Source: Flavobacterium difficile
Lineage (GTDB): Bacteria > Bacteroidota > Bacteroidia > Flavobacteriales > Flavobacteriaceae
DNA length: 64,000 nucleotides
Direction of reading: 5' to 3'
NCBI RefSeq assembly: GCF_011392115.1
Contig: NZ_JAAJBT010000007.1
Coordinates: 1-64,000, forward strand
Positions 1-9,600 of the stretch are shown here, piece after piece. The position numbers and the translations under genes are program-made. The notes below the pieces were generated by a model. The model did not search any database. It had not been told where the DNA came from and saw nothing but the letters and a program-made list of their open reading frames with translations. Each line of letters opens with the position of its first letter. The stretch's first letter is position 1.

Positions 1-420
1 ATAATTTTTTTAATTTCTTAAATCTGTATTGTTACTTATTTTCTTTTGAAACACAGACTGGAGAAATCATATTAATTTTAATAATTTTTTTAATTTCTTA
101 AATCTGTATTGTTACTTATTTTCTTTTGAAACACAGACTGGAGAAATCATATTAATTTTAATAATTTTTTTAATTTCTTAAATCTGTATTGTTACTTATT
201 TTCTTTTTAAACACGGATTGGAGAAATCATTTTAATTTTAATATTTTTTTTAATTTCTTAAATCTGTATTGTTACTTATTTTCTTTTGAAACACAGATTG
301 GAGAAATTTTAATAATTTATATAATTTCTTCAATAAATGTTATTCTTTTTTTCAACACAAACTGAAGTGATTTTTTAGAATTCTTTAATTTCTTAAATCT
401 GTGTTGTTAGAAAGTTTCTA
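1..420. repeat. 80-bp tandem repeat array, AT-rich
   Basis: Four units of 80 bp follow one another at 1-80, 81-160, 161-240 and 241-320. The first two are identical, the third differs at about four positions, and the fourth diverges in its last part. A decayed fifth unit runs to about 420. Each unit holds a short inverted repeat, with AATCTGT near its start and ACAGACT or ACAGATT about 30 bases later, which could form a hairpin. The array lies beyond the 3' end of the TolC-like gene and may continue left of the window. No gene was seen in it. The identical units point to recent expansion or conversion. Confidence 0.93.
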
Positions 421-425
421 TCTAA

Positions 426-1739
426 TTACTTCGTTAAAAACTGTAAATACTGTTTGGTGAAATTATATTCGAAAACCGCTTGTAATTGTTCTAATTCTTT
501 TTGAATCATTTGGGTTTCGGATTGCAATAAATCGGTTGTTTTTTCTAAACCTTGTGCGAATCTGTTTTGACGAATTCGGTAAGCTTCTTGCGATTGTTCG
601 AAAGCTAATTGTGATACATTCACTTTGTTCTCTGCATCTTTTAATTGGCGATTGGTTTTGTTTACTTCCAGCAGACTTTGTTTGGTGTATTGCTCTTTTT
701 CTGCATCGGCTTTTTGAGATTCTGCTTTAGCTTTTTCAAATTTACCGATAGATTTATACCCATCGAAAACATTCCAAGACAATTGCGCACCAACAACATA
801 GCCTTTTGCAGAAGTTCCTAATATATCTTTATCGTACATTTCATAGCTTCCGAAAGCGTTTAATCTTGGTAAGAATGTCATTTTTGATGCTTGTAGCATT
901 TTCGCATACGCTTCCGAAGATTTTGTCATGGCCTGTATGTCTTTTCTATTTTCAGATAAATTCGCGTTTATGGCTTCTATGGAAATTGTGTTTTCTAAAG
1001 CTTCCGAAGGTTTGTAAATTTTGCCTTGTGTGTCTTCGTTTAATAAAAATCCTAAATAATCTGAAGCGTTTTGTATGTTACTTTTTGCATATTGTAATTG
1101 ATTGGCGATTTCGTTTACTCGAACTTGCACGTTAAGTAAATCTGTTTTTTGCAACAAGCCTTGTTTGAAATAATTTTCGACTAATTTCAAATTGGCTTTT
1201 CCGGTAGTGTGGGCTTTTTCTAAAACAGTTACAGCTTTGTAGGCCAATTGCAATTGCATGTAGGCTTTCGAAACTTCTAACTCTAAATATTCTTTGGTGC
1301 GTTCGGTTTGTAGTTGAAACGCTTCCATTTTAGCTTTAGCGGCTTGTCTTCCGTAAATACCATCAACATTAATTAAAGGTTGTTGGATTTCGAATTTCGT
1401 AGCAAAATTTTGAGTTCTTGCGGGATCATTTAATAACGCGGGATTGAAATCAGAAGCGGTTAATATTTCCTGATTTAATTTCGAACCGAAAGCCATTAGC
1501 GGATTAGTAGTTGAAATTCCGGTGTGCGACACATTTATATTCGGCAAGAAAACTGCTTTCGATTGGTTGTAGTCTGCTTTCGCTGATTGAACATTTTTTT
1601 CAGCAATTTTCATTTGTAAATTATTCTCAGCAACTTTCTTTGAAATGTCATTTTTAGATATAGAAAGCGTGTCTTGCGTCCATCCAAAAACGGAGAATAA
1701 TAAAGTGGTTATAAAAATCGGTTGTTTCATTTTTTTCAT
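426..1739 (-). CDS. TolC family outer membrane efflux protein
   Basis: This 437-residue protein fits the TolC/OEP family, the outer-membrane and periplasmic channel of tripartite efflux pumps and type I secretion systems. An N-terminal signal peptide ends near residue 21 (FGWTQ). The rest is long, Ala/Gln/Glu/Lys-rich alpha-helix with two similar halves, as expected of the OEP repeat, and the length is normal for the family. The start could be the first Met or the Met at residue 4, and both leave an intact signal peptide. No inner-membrane pump or membrane-fusion gene is next to it, so the substrate cannot be told. An 80-bp repeat array lies just past its 3' end. Confidence 0.88.
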   Translation of the reverse strand: MKKMKQPIFITTLLFSVFGWTQDTLSISKNDISKKVAENNLQMKIAEKNVQSAKADYNQSKAVFLPNINVSHTGISTTNPLMAFGSKLNQEILTASDFNPALLNDPARTQNFATKFEIQQPLINVDGIYGRQAAKAKMEAFQLQTERTKEYLELEVSKAYMQLQLAYKAVTVLEKAHTTGKANLKLVENYFKQGLLQKTDLLNVQVRVNEIANQLQYAKSNIQNASDYLGFLLNEDTQGKIYKPSEALENTISIEAINANLSENRKDIQAMTKSSEAYAKMLQASKMTFLPRLNAFGSYEMYDKDILGTSAKGYVVGAQLSWNVFDGYKSIGKFEKAKAESQKADAEKEQYTKQSLLEVNKTNRQLKDAENKVNVSQLAFEQSQEAYRIRQNRFAQGLEKTTDLLQSETQMIQKELEQLQAVFEYNFTKQYLQFLTK

Positions 1740-1829
1740 AATCTGATGAATTATGAAGCAAATTTAAACGCAACCGAAATGGTATACAGTTACAAATGTT
1801 ACAGAGGTTGGATTTTTGTTAAAAGGAAT

Positions 1830-2636
1830 TTACTCCCACCAACTTTTAATTGTCTCTTTGGTTTTACTTTTAGATTCAGTAATATCTAAACTATATGCTT
1901 TGCCTTTCAATGCTAAATCTATCCATCCTTTTTTATGATATTTTTCAGCAACTACAAATTCACCTGCTCCGATATCAAAACTACAATCAACACTTGGAAC
2001 TCTATAATCGCCCCAATGGCATTTTTTTTCGATTTTATAATGGTACATTTTCCAACTTCCCACAAATGCATTGTTGAAATAACCATCAGAATGGATATTT
2101 ATATTGTCGTATTGCATTTTATCATCTTTATCTAAAAACCATTTCGTTTCTAAAATTCCAGTAAAATAACCAGAATGTGATTGTAATTTATTTTCGAAAA
2201 ATTCATATTTAGCGGTTAACAAACCTTGTGTTTTTATACCTGAATTTTTAAATTCGTCATCTACTCCAAAATGTTCCCTTTTCGATTCTTGAATTTTAAG
2301 AATTGTAATTTTACCAACAAATTCGCAAATATTTTCTTTGACACTTGATTTACCATAGACAAAATATTCATTTGGATTGTTGATATTTTTTTCGATTGTA
2401 AGCAACTTTATTAAAATTCTTTGATACTCATCACCGAGAATTCCGTATACCAAACTGTTCTCCGTTTCTAGCCATAATTTGGAAAAATCATATTTTAAAA
2501 ATTCATCAATTTTATTGTTTGGAAGTAAATTTTCTTGATTCATTATATCTGTTTTACACAAATCTTGTGAAAAAGAACTTATTGATAAAAAGATGTATAA
2601 GAATAAAATTTTATATTTCATTTTTGCGAGATTCAT
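1830..2636 (-). CDS. Secreted protein of unknown function
   Basis: I do not recognise a family for this 268-residue protein. It begins with a signal peptide; the second Met (residue 6, start at 2621) gives the cleaner one, ending SSFSQ. The mature part is rich in Lys, Glu and aromatic residues and has four Cys (Cys27, one near residue 104, and two near 205 and 218), so disulfides in the periplasm are possible. No lipobox and no T9SS tail are seen. Its ATG at 2634-2636 directly abuts the stop codon of the Crp/Fnr gene at 2637-2639, so the two are probably co-transcribed and perhaps translationally coupled. Confidence 0.7.
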   Translation of the reverse strand: MNLAKMKYKILFLYIFLSISSFSQDLCKTDIMNQENLLPNNKIDEFLKYDFSKLWLETENSLVYGILGDEYQRILIKLLTIEKNINNPNEYFVYGKSSVKENICEFVGKITILKIQESKREHFGVDDEFKNSGIKTQGLLTAKYEFFENKLQSHSGYFTGILETKWFLDKDDKMQYDNINIHSDGYFNNAFVGSWKMYHYKIEKKCHWGDYRVPSVDCSFDIGAGEFVVAEKYHKKGWIDLALKGKAYSLDITESKSKTKETIKSWWE

Positions 2637-3263
2637 TTACAACAACTCTATATACGCTCTATTCAATTTAATTTTTCCTTTGTTTTCTAGGGCTTTTAGA
2701 ATTCTAGAAATTACTACTCTGGAAGTATGTAAATCGTAAGCAATTTCTTGATGTGTATTATGAATTTTATTGGATTTATTAATTTTAGCTTTTTCAAATA
2801 AGTAGTTTAACAAGCGTTCGTCCATGTTCATAAACGCCAAATGATCTATGGTAGTTAGCATTTCTTTCAAACGATTGTTGTAGCTGTTAAATACGAAATT
2901 TCGCCAAGTAGCATATTTGCTCAACCATTCGTTCATTTTAGCTACTGGAATTAAAATAACTTGTCCGTCGGTTTCGGCAATTGCACGAATTTCACTTTTA
3001 GCATTTCCTAAACAACATTGCATAGACATTGCACAAGTATCTCCTTTTTCTATAAAATATAAAAGCAATTCACCTTCATCAAAATCTTCTCGTAAAATTT
3101 TAATAGCGCCAGTTAAAATTAGCGGCATACTTTTTATATTTTCATTAAAGTCGATTATGATGTCGCCTTCTTTGAAATTATGAATCTTAGAAACTTCAGA
3201 AATTTCATTCAGTAAAGCTTCTTCGAAAATAAAATTATAGGTGTTTTGAAGTGTATTTTCCAT
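2637..3263 (-). CDS. Crp/Fnr family transcriptional regulator
   Basis: This 208-residue protein has the two-domain layout of Crp/Fnr regulators. An N-terminal cyclic-nucleotide-binding beta-roll covers about residues 20-120 (KEGDIII, LTGAIKILR, EGELLLYFIEKGD). A C-terminal winged helix covers about residues 150-205, with the recognition-helix segment HTSRVVISRILKALENKGKI. The Cys in SMQCCLG do not form an obvious Fnr-type iron-sulfur site. Such proteins in Bacteroidetes often respond to redox state or small ligands, but the signal here is unknown. The next gene downstream begins immediately after its stop codon. Confidence 0.88.
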   Translation of the reverse strand: MENTLQNTYNFIFEEALLNEISEVSKIHNFKEGDIIIDFNENIKSMPLILTGAIKILREDFDEGELLLYFIEKGDTCAMSMQCCLGNAKSEIRAIAETDGQVILIPVAKMNEWLSKYATWRNFVFNSYNNRLKEMLTTIDHLAFMNMDERLLNYLFEKAKINKSNKIHNTHQEIAYDLHTSRVVISRILKALENKGKIKLNRAYIELL

Positions 3264-3604
3264 GTTAGGAAATTTAGGTTTATTTCTTAGGCTAATTTAG
3301 TAAATTCAATAAGAAATAGGTGTTAAATAATAATTTTTAATTTCTTTTGATGCAGCCGAATGTTTGCTATTTAGAAAAAAAAGTCTTGGTAAACTGATGA
3401 AATACCTGGCTCAGAAACCAGAAAAACCAAATTTCATGAAGTACTAAAAATAAAAAAGGCGAAACTTTCGTTTCACCCTTTTTGCCCCAAATCTACCATA
3501 AAACTTAACCTACTAATTTTCTGGTGATGTAAAATTGAATAAATTAATTTCATCGGCAATAAAAACTTGTTAAAAAGTAAGAATACTCGTTAAAATACAC
3601 TTTT
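3264..3604. other. Intergenic region upstream of the Crp/Fnr gene
   Basis: This 341-bp gap has no credible gene. It must hold the promoter of the Crp/Fnr gene (leftward), but I see no clear TAnnTTTG box on that strand. Its right part holds the hairpin that probably ends purF transcription. Between them is a short CTGG/CCAG hairpin near 3410 that I cannot interpret. Confidence 0.6.
3452..3483 (-). terminator. Probable purF terminator
   Basis: An imperfect hairpin (GAAAC/GTTTC core extended by A/T and G/C pairs) is followed on the minus strand by a run of T. It lies about 120 bases past the purF stop codon, in the right direction for that gene. Confidence 0.6.
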
Positions 3605-5503
3605 TTAATAAGCGCGTTGTCCATTACCTTCGAAAAAATTAATAAAAGCAGTGTTAACTACTCTGTTTCCACCTGGAGTTGGATAGTCTCCCGTGAAATA
3701 CCAATCTCCTAAGTTTTTCGGACAAGCTTTATGTAAATCTTCTACTTTTTGGAAAATAATTTTCACTTCAGCTTTTACTTCTTTTGAAGTTAACATTTCT
3801 GCCATTTTATCTGAAATTTGTTCATCTGAAAAAGGTGCATATATGGCTTTTACATGATTTACCACTTCTGTATCTTTTAACCCTTGTTGTGCTTTACATT
3901 TTTTATAAACTTCCTCAACAATATGATATTGATTGGTTTCTTTTAATAATTCTAACGTAGCTCTGAAAGCAATGAAACCTTCCATAGTACTCATATCGAT
4001 ACCGTAACAATCTGGATATCTAATTTGTGGTGCAGAAGAAACCACTACAATTTTTTTAGGATGTAATCGGTCTAAAATTTTTATAATACTTTTCTTCAAT
4101 GTTGTTCCACGAACAATACTATCATCAATAATAACTAAATTATCAGTAGGTTTTACTACTCCGTAAGTGATATCATATACATGCGCCACCATTTCATCTC
4201 GACTACTATCTTCAGTAATAAAAGTACGAAGTTTAACATCTTTAATGGCGATTTTTTCGGTACGTACTTTTTCTTCTAAAATGGCATTTAATCCTTTTTC
4301 ATCTAAAGTATTTCGTTGTGCAATAATATCTTTTACCTTTTGCTCGTCTAAATGTTTTTGAGCGGCTTCTGCCATTCCGTAAAAAGAAGTTTCAGCAGTA
4401 TTCGGAATAAAAGAAAAAACAGAATTATGAATGTCATTATCAATTTCTTTTAATACACTTGGGAAAACATATTTACCTAATAATTTTCTTTCTTGATAAA
4501 TTTCGGCATCGCTTCCGCGAGAAAAATAAATTCTTTCAAAAGAACAGGCTTTTTTTACACCAGCTTCTCTGATAGTTTCTAAAATTACATTTCCGTTTTT
4601 CTTAACGATGATGGCATCACCAGCTTCTAATTCTTTTACCGCATCAAACGCTACATTAAAAACGGTTTGAATGACTGGTCGTTCTGAAGCCACCACTACA
4701 ATTTCATCGTCTTGATAATAATAAGCAGGACGAATTCCGTTCGGATCTCTCACTACAAAGGCATCCCCATGACCTAAAAGTCCGGCCATTGCATATCCGC
4801 CGTCAAAATTTTTAGATGCTCTTCTTAGAATTCTGGCAATATTTAGGCGTTCTGCAATTACTGGAGAAGCTTCTAATTTGGTTAAACCTTCATTTTTACA
4901 ATCTAAGTATAAATCGGTAATTTCATCGTCTAAGAAATGACCAATTTTTTCCATAACCGTAACGGTATCAGCCATTAGTTTCGGATGTTGTCCTACATCT
5001 ACTAAATCTTGAAACAACTCTTTTACATTGGTCATGTTGAAATTTCCTGCGACTAATAAATTTCGGTGCATCCAGTTGTTCTGACGTAAAAAGGGATGTA
5101 CACTTTCTATACTGTTTTTTCCGAACGTACCATAGCGAACGTGTCCTAAAAACAATTCTCCTACATAAGGAATGTTTTCTTTTTGTAAAGCTACATTATC
5201 TTGGTATGATGGATTTTTGGCTAACTCATCTGAAATTCTTGTATTGATTTGCGTAAAAATATCCTGAATAGGTTGTGCTTGATTAGAGCGTATTCTACTG
5301 ATATATCGCTGTCCAGGTTTCACATCTAATTTTATGCTGGCAAAACCAGCACCATCTTGTCCGCGATTGTGTTGTTTCTCCATTAAGAGATACATTTTTT
5401 CTACACCGTAAAAAGCGGTACCATATTTTTCTTTATAGTATTCTAATGGTTTTAATAATCTAAGTAAGGCAATTCCACATTCGTGTTTAATAGCGTCGCT
5501 CAT
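3605..5503 (-). CDS. purF: Amidophosphoribosyltransferase PurF
   Basis: PurF carries out the first committed step of purine synthesis, making phosphoribosylamine from PRPP and glutamine. The glutaminase half begins with MSDAIKHECGI, so Cys9 would become the N-terminal nucleophile after an eight-residue propeptide is removed. Other glutaminase landmarks are HNRGQDGAG and GHVRYGT. The phosphoribosyltransferase half carries the PRPP-binding motif VIIDDSIVRGTT near residues 455-466. At 632 residues it is longer than the approximately 500 of E. coli PurF, as I expect for Bacteroidetes. It lies about 100 bp downstream of a PfkB-family kinase on the same strand, but a terminator hairpin separates them. 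Confidence 0.95.
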   Translation of the reverse strand: MSDAIKHECGIALLRLLKPLEYYKEKYGTAFYGVEKMYLLMEKQHNRGQDGAGFASIKLDVKPGQRYISRIRSNQAQPIQDIFTQINTRISDELAKNPSYQDNVALQKENIPYVGELFLGHVRYGTFGKNSIESVHPFLRQNNWMHRNLLVAGNFNMTNVKELFQDLVDVGQHPKLMADTVTVMEKIGHFLDDEITDLYLDCKNEGLTKLEASPVIAERLNIARILRRASKNFDGGYAMAGLLGHGDAFVVRDPNGIRPAYYYQDDEIVVVASERPVIQTVFNVAFDAVKELEAGDAIIVKKNGNVILETIREAGVKKACSFERIYFSRGSDAEIYQERKLLGKYVFPSVLKEIDNDIHNSVFSFIPNTAETSFYGMAEAAQKHLDEQKVKDIIAQRNTLDEKGLNAILEEKVRTEKIAIKDVKLRTFITEDSSRDEMVAHVYDITYGVVKPTDNLVIIDDSIVRGTTLKKSIIKILDRLHPKKIVVVSSAPQIRYPDCYGIDMSTMEGFIAFRATLELLKETNQYHIVEEVYKKCKAQQGLKDTEVVNHVKAIYAPFSDEQISDKMAEMLTSKEVKAEVKIIFQKVEDLHKACPKNLGDWYFTGDYPTPGGNRVVNTAFINFFEGNGQRAY

Positions 5504-5572
5504 AGTTGTTGTGTTGTTTATGCTGCATTTATTTCAGCATTTGTTTAGTGTGTATGTGTTTTTAATATTAAA

Positions 5573-5595
5573 AATGCCCCGAAAATTCGAGGCAT
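5573..5595 (-). terminator. Terminator of the PfkB-family kinase gene
   Basis: On the minus strand, a stem ATGCCTCGA/TCGGGGCAT (one G-T pair, short AT loop) is followed by TTTTT. It sits 10-30 bases past the kinase stop codon and upstream of the purF start. Confidence 0.8.
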
Positions 5596-5604
5596 AGTAG
5601 GTGC

Positions 5605-6528
5605 TTATAATTTGATGTCAAATTGTGTTAATGACTTAAATTGTTGTAAACGAGCGTAAACGTCTTCTTTGTTTAAATCCACCATTCTTTCTGTTCCGAA
5701 TTTTTCCACACAGAAAGAAGCTAAGTTAGAACCGTGAATGATGGCATTTTTCATGCTTTCGAAAGAAGTATCTTCCGTTTGAGCAATGTAACCTGAGAAA
5801 CCACCTGCGAAAGTATCTCCTGCTCCTGTTGGATCAAATACTTCTTCTAATGGTAACGCTGGTGCGAAGAAAACATCTTTATTATGGAAAATTAAAGCTC
5901 CATGTTCTCCTTTTTTAATAACTACATATTTTGGACCCATAGTATGGATTTTTGCAGCCGCTTTTACTAAAGAATACTCTCCAGATAATTGACGCGCTTC
6001 TTCATCATTAATAGTAATTACATCTACACGTTTAATTACCTCTAATAATTCTGGTAAAGCGCAATCCATCCAAAAATTCATAGTATCTAAAACTACCAAT
6101 TTGGGTTGCGTAGTCATTTGATTTAAAACAGAAGCTTGAACCATTGGGTGTAAGTTTCCTAACATTACCACTGCTGCATCTTTATATGCTTGTGGAACAA
6201 CTGGATTAAAATCTGCTAATACATTTAACTCAGTGGCTAAGGTATCACGAGAATTCATATCGTTATGGTATTTTCCACTCCAAAAGAATGTTTTTCCACC
6301 TTTTACGATTTCAATACCTTCGATATTTATATTTCTTTCTGTTAATAAATCTAAATGTTCTTGTGGGAAATCTTCACCTACAACAGATACAATTGCTGAA
6401 TCTACATTAAAAAAAGACGCAGATAAACCGATATAGGTTGCTGCTCCGCCTAAAATTTTATCTGTTTTTCCAAAAGGGGTTTCAATGGCATCAAAAGCTA
6501 CTGTTCCTACAATTAATAATTTGCTCAT
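5605..6528 (-). CDS. PfkB family carbohydrate/nucleoside kinase
   Basis: This 307-residue protein belongs to the PfkB (ribokinase-like) family, which phosphorylates sugars or nucleosides with ATP. The N-terminal motif GGAATYIGLSAS matches the first family signature. The C-terminal signature DPTGAGDTFAGGFSG, around residues 231-245, carries the catalytic Asp and the anion hole. The substrate cannot be read from sequence; ribose, adenosine or another sugar are all possible. The position next to purF suggests a link to purine or ribose salvage, which is inference only. A CAAAGATA element at 6551-6558 is a minus-strand TATCTTTG -7 box just upstream of the start. Confidence 0.88.
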   Translation of the reverse strand: MSKLLIVGTVAFDAIETPFGKTDKILGGAATYIGLSASFFNVDSAIVSVVGEDFPQEHLDLLTERNINIEGIEIVKGGKTFFWSGKYHNDMNSRDTLATELNVLADFNPVVPQAYKDAAVVMLGNLHPMVQASVLNQMTTQPKLVVLDTMNFWMDCALPELLEVIKRVDVITINDEEARQLSGEYSLVKAAAKIHTMGPKYVVIKKGEHGALIFHNKDVFFAPALPLEEVFDPTGAGDTFAGGFSGYIAQTEDTSFESMKNAIIHGSNLASFCVEKFGTERMVDLNKEDVYARLQQFKSLTQFDIKL

Positions 6529-6550
6529 TTTCTTTGTTTTAAATAAGCCG

Positions 6551-6558
6551 CAAAGATA
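6551..6558 (-). promoter_or_regulatory. -7 box of the PfkB kinase promoter
   Basis: On the minus strand this reads TATCTTTG, matching the Bacteroidetes TAnnTTTG element, 23 bases before the start codon. No TTG at the usual spacing was found, so the call rests on the -7 box alone. Confidence 0.55.
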
Positions 6559-6609
6559 GCTATTCCGTTTGAAGTTTAAAAATTGTTACAATAATTTTAA
6601 GCATAAAAA

Positions 6610-6645
6610 AAATCTCGATTCCGAAAACTATCAGAATCGAGATTT
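6610..6645 (-). terminator. Terminator of the T9SS metallopeptidase gene
   Basis: A perfect 12-bp stem (6610-6621 with 6634-6645) has a 12-base loop and is followed on the minus strand by a run of T. It begins about 20 bases past the stop codon of the metallopeptidase gene. Confidence 0.9.
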
Positions 6646-6664
6646 AATCTTTATTGTACTTATC

Positions 6665-9600
6665 TTATTTAATTACTTTTCTTGTTACAGTATTTCCTGA
6701 AATAAAAGTAATTTTTACAAATAAAGCCTGATTTCTATTTGCAATTGAAGAAATCGTTAGTCCTTTATTTTTAACATTTGAATTGTTGTATACGTTTCTT
6801 CCTAATACATCAAACACATCAACAGTTGCGATTTCTTGAGAAGCAGAAATTTTCAATTCTTCATTTTGAGTAATTACGATCACATTTTCATCTAAAACAG
6901 CTGTGTCATTAGATAAAGTATTTCGGAAAACTACTTTAAATCTGTTATTATCCACACCTTCTTGAGTAGTAAACACGTAAGGTGCTTGTTTGATATCGTG
7001 AATCGTATTCGTTGTGTTATCTTTAATATAAACATTTTGAGAACCGAACAATCCATCTACATTTTCTAATGAAATCGAATAAGTACCTGATGAAGTTGCT
7101 TTTAATCCTAAAGCAATTTCGTCTGAATCATCGAAAGGCAATCCTTTACCTTGAATTACATATTCTTTATCATCAATTACGCTGTATAACATCGTTTTTG
7201 AATCATCTGGAACGCTTCCATCAATTCCAAAATCGAAACCAGAAGTTGCACCTTCCATATAACCAAATAAAACCTGATTGTGTTTTTCATTTTCTTTATT
7301 TAAACTTAACCAGATACGGTGTTTTTCTGTTTCAATGTTATTTGTTGTTTCTTCAGATGTTCTAAAAAATTGAGTCGATGCAGAGGCATTTTCTCTATGT
7401 GCATTGGTAAATCTCATTGTACCAAATTCTAAACCTCTTACAAAGAATCCTTGTCCAACCTGAATGATTCCATTTGGAACTTGACCGCCAGAAACTGAAG
7501 CTGTACCACCCATTAAAGTATAAGCTGAATAGTTATTTTGTGGATATGTTCCGCCTGAAGCTGCAACAGTATTATTCCAGAAATATAAGGCACCTATCAT
7601 CGTTGGATTGTCGTTCATTATTTTAGTGGCATTAATAGGAGAAGCATAAGGATTACCTAGTAAATTAAATCCTCTAGCTATACTTACTGAAACATCACCA
7701 TTATATGGCACACCTGTAAACTGGCCGTTGTAAACTGTTGAAGTGGTTGGCCAGTTATTTGCAGTTCTAATCATATAACCTTTACCTCTAGCGAAATTTG
7801 AAGTAGCCGTAACTGACTGATAAGCTGTTGGTGTAGTATTCCCTCCATAAAAATACTCATAAAAACGTGTTGGAAGAGTATTTGGAGAGAACGCTTGCAA
7901 TTGCTGATTTGCAACTGGAGAAGACCAAGCTGTATAATCTAAGCGAACCATTCCTGTAGAATTTCTTCTTACAATAATATTTCCTGTATTAACCGCATTA
8001 CCATCTATTTGACGTAAGGCTGCATTATTATTTAATATTAAACTTCCTGTTCCGTTAGCTGTTACACTTCCGCCTACAATTAACGTATGACCCGCATTGA
8101 AAGTAACTGTTGCTCCTGTATTTATAGTAACTGAACAAGCTTCTAAATTGGCTGTAGAATTAAAATTACCAGCAAAAACTGCAGCTACGTTTCTATTGGG
8201 TACACCATTAGACCAAGTTGTACCGTTCCAAGTTGAAGTTGTTGTACCACACACTCCTGCTGTAGGTGTAATTTGAGTATAACAAATTGTAAACGTAAAA
8301 CTGTTTAATGTACCATTTCTAGTAGCAACTACGTCTGCAACTCTAAAAAGCCATGTTCCATTAGCATTTTCACCATTTAATACTCCTAGATCTCCAACCG
8401 GACGCATCGTACCAAAATTATCAGTTGCACCACAAGCTGCTGGATTAGCAGAATTGGAATCAAACGTTCCATTTAAATTAGCGATTGCATTACCACAACC
8501 CCCTTGATTAAACAGAGAAACAAAAGTATTTGCAGGACTATTAACAGCTACTACTAACTCATTACGTCTAGCATGAGTAATATTAGAAGTAACATTAACA
8601 TCCGTAATAATAGCGTCTAACGGAATATTAATAGCAAAATTTTGGTAAGCTAAAGGTGTTTGAGTCGTAATTGCATTGCCTGCAGTTAAGGTTCTTGTAA
8701 AATCTTGACAAACCTGTGTTACTGTAAATCCAATGGCAAAATTTTGAGTATTTATAGCGTAAAAATTATTCGCGGTAGGCTCAATTAAAATTCTACAAAA
8801 TGGAGCATCAACATCTGGTATAGTTACAACTTGCGTTCCATCATTAGGAGTATTAGATAAAATTGTAATAGGATACGTTAATCCACCATCTGTAGACAAT
8901 TTAATGTTTACGTTGGCTGCACCAGCCATTAAATTAGTATTATTTACTGACCAAGTTATAGTTTGAGTAGAAAGAGGAGCGTAACTAATACCTGTAGTAT
9001 TTTGAGAAGTTATTAAAAACGGACCTCTAGTTGCATCAAAAGTAACAGCTGTATTTACACTTTCATTATTTCCTCCGCCTAATTTATTATCTCTAACTGT
9101 CAGTCTAAAGTTCATGGTTCTTCCCACATTTGGTACTACTTCCCATTTATTACCTGTTAAACCATTTCTAACGTGGTCTACCAATCTAGGAAAAAATCTA
9201 GTTCCTGAGTTAGAAGGCAAAAACGATCTGAAATTGGGACCTGCTGTATCAGAACCAACTGGAATACAATCCGCATCACCAGCTGGATTTGTACCCGATT
9301 GACTACAAAGATTACCAGCTCCAGAAGCATCATCAACTTGCTCCCAACTATAAGATAAAATATCACTTGAATTGGCATCTGTAGCAGTACCTACTAATTT
9401 AAAAGCTGTACCTATAGGCAAAGTTAAGGTTGCAGGTGCAGAAGGAACTGGAACTGCATTTGCAATAACAAATTCTGTATCACAAGTTTTAGTTTTTACA
9501 TTATTTGTAATTTGCTGAATTGTTCCTGCATGAAATACTCCAATAGAATTATTGGCTACATCGGTATTTGCACCAGTAATCCCAGCATAAGCCATAATAG

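Noticed and set aside
1..420. CRISPR-like array
   Set aside because: The units are contiguous 80-bp tandem copies with no unique spacers, and no cas gene is near.
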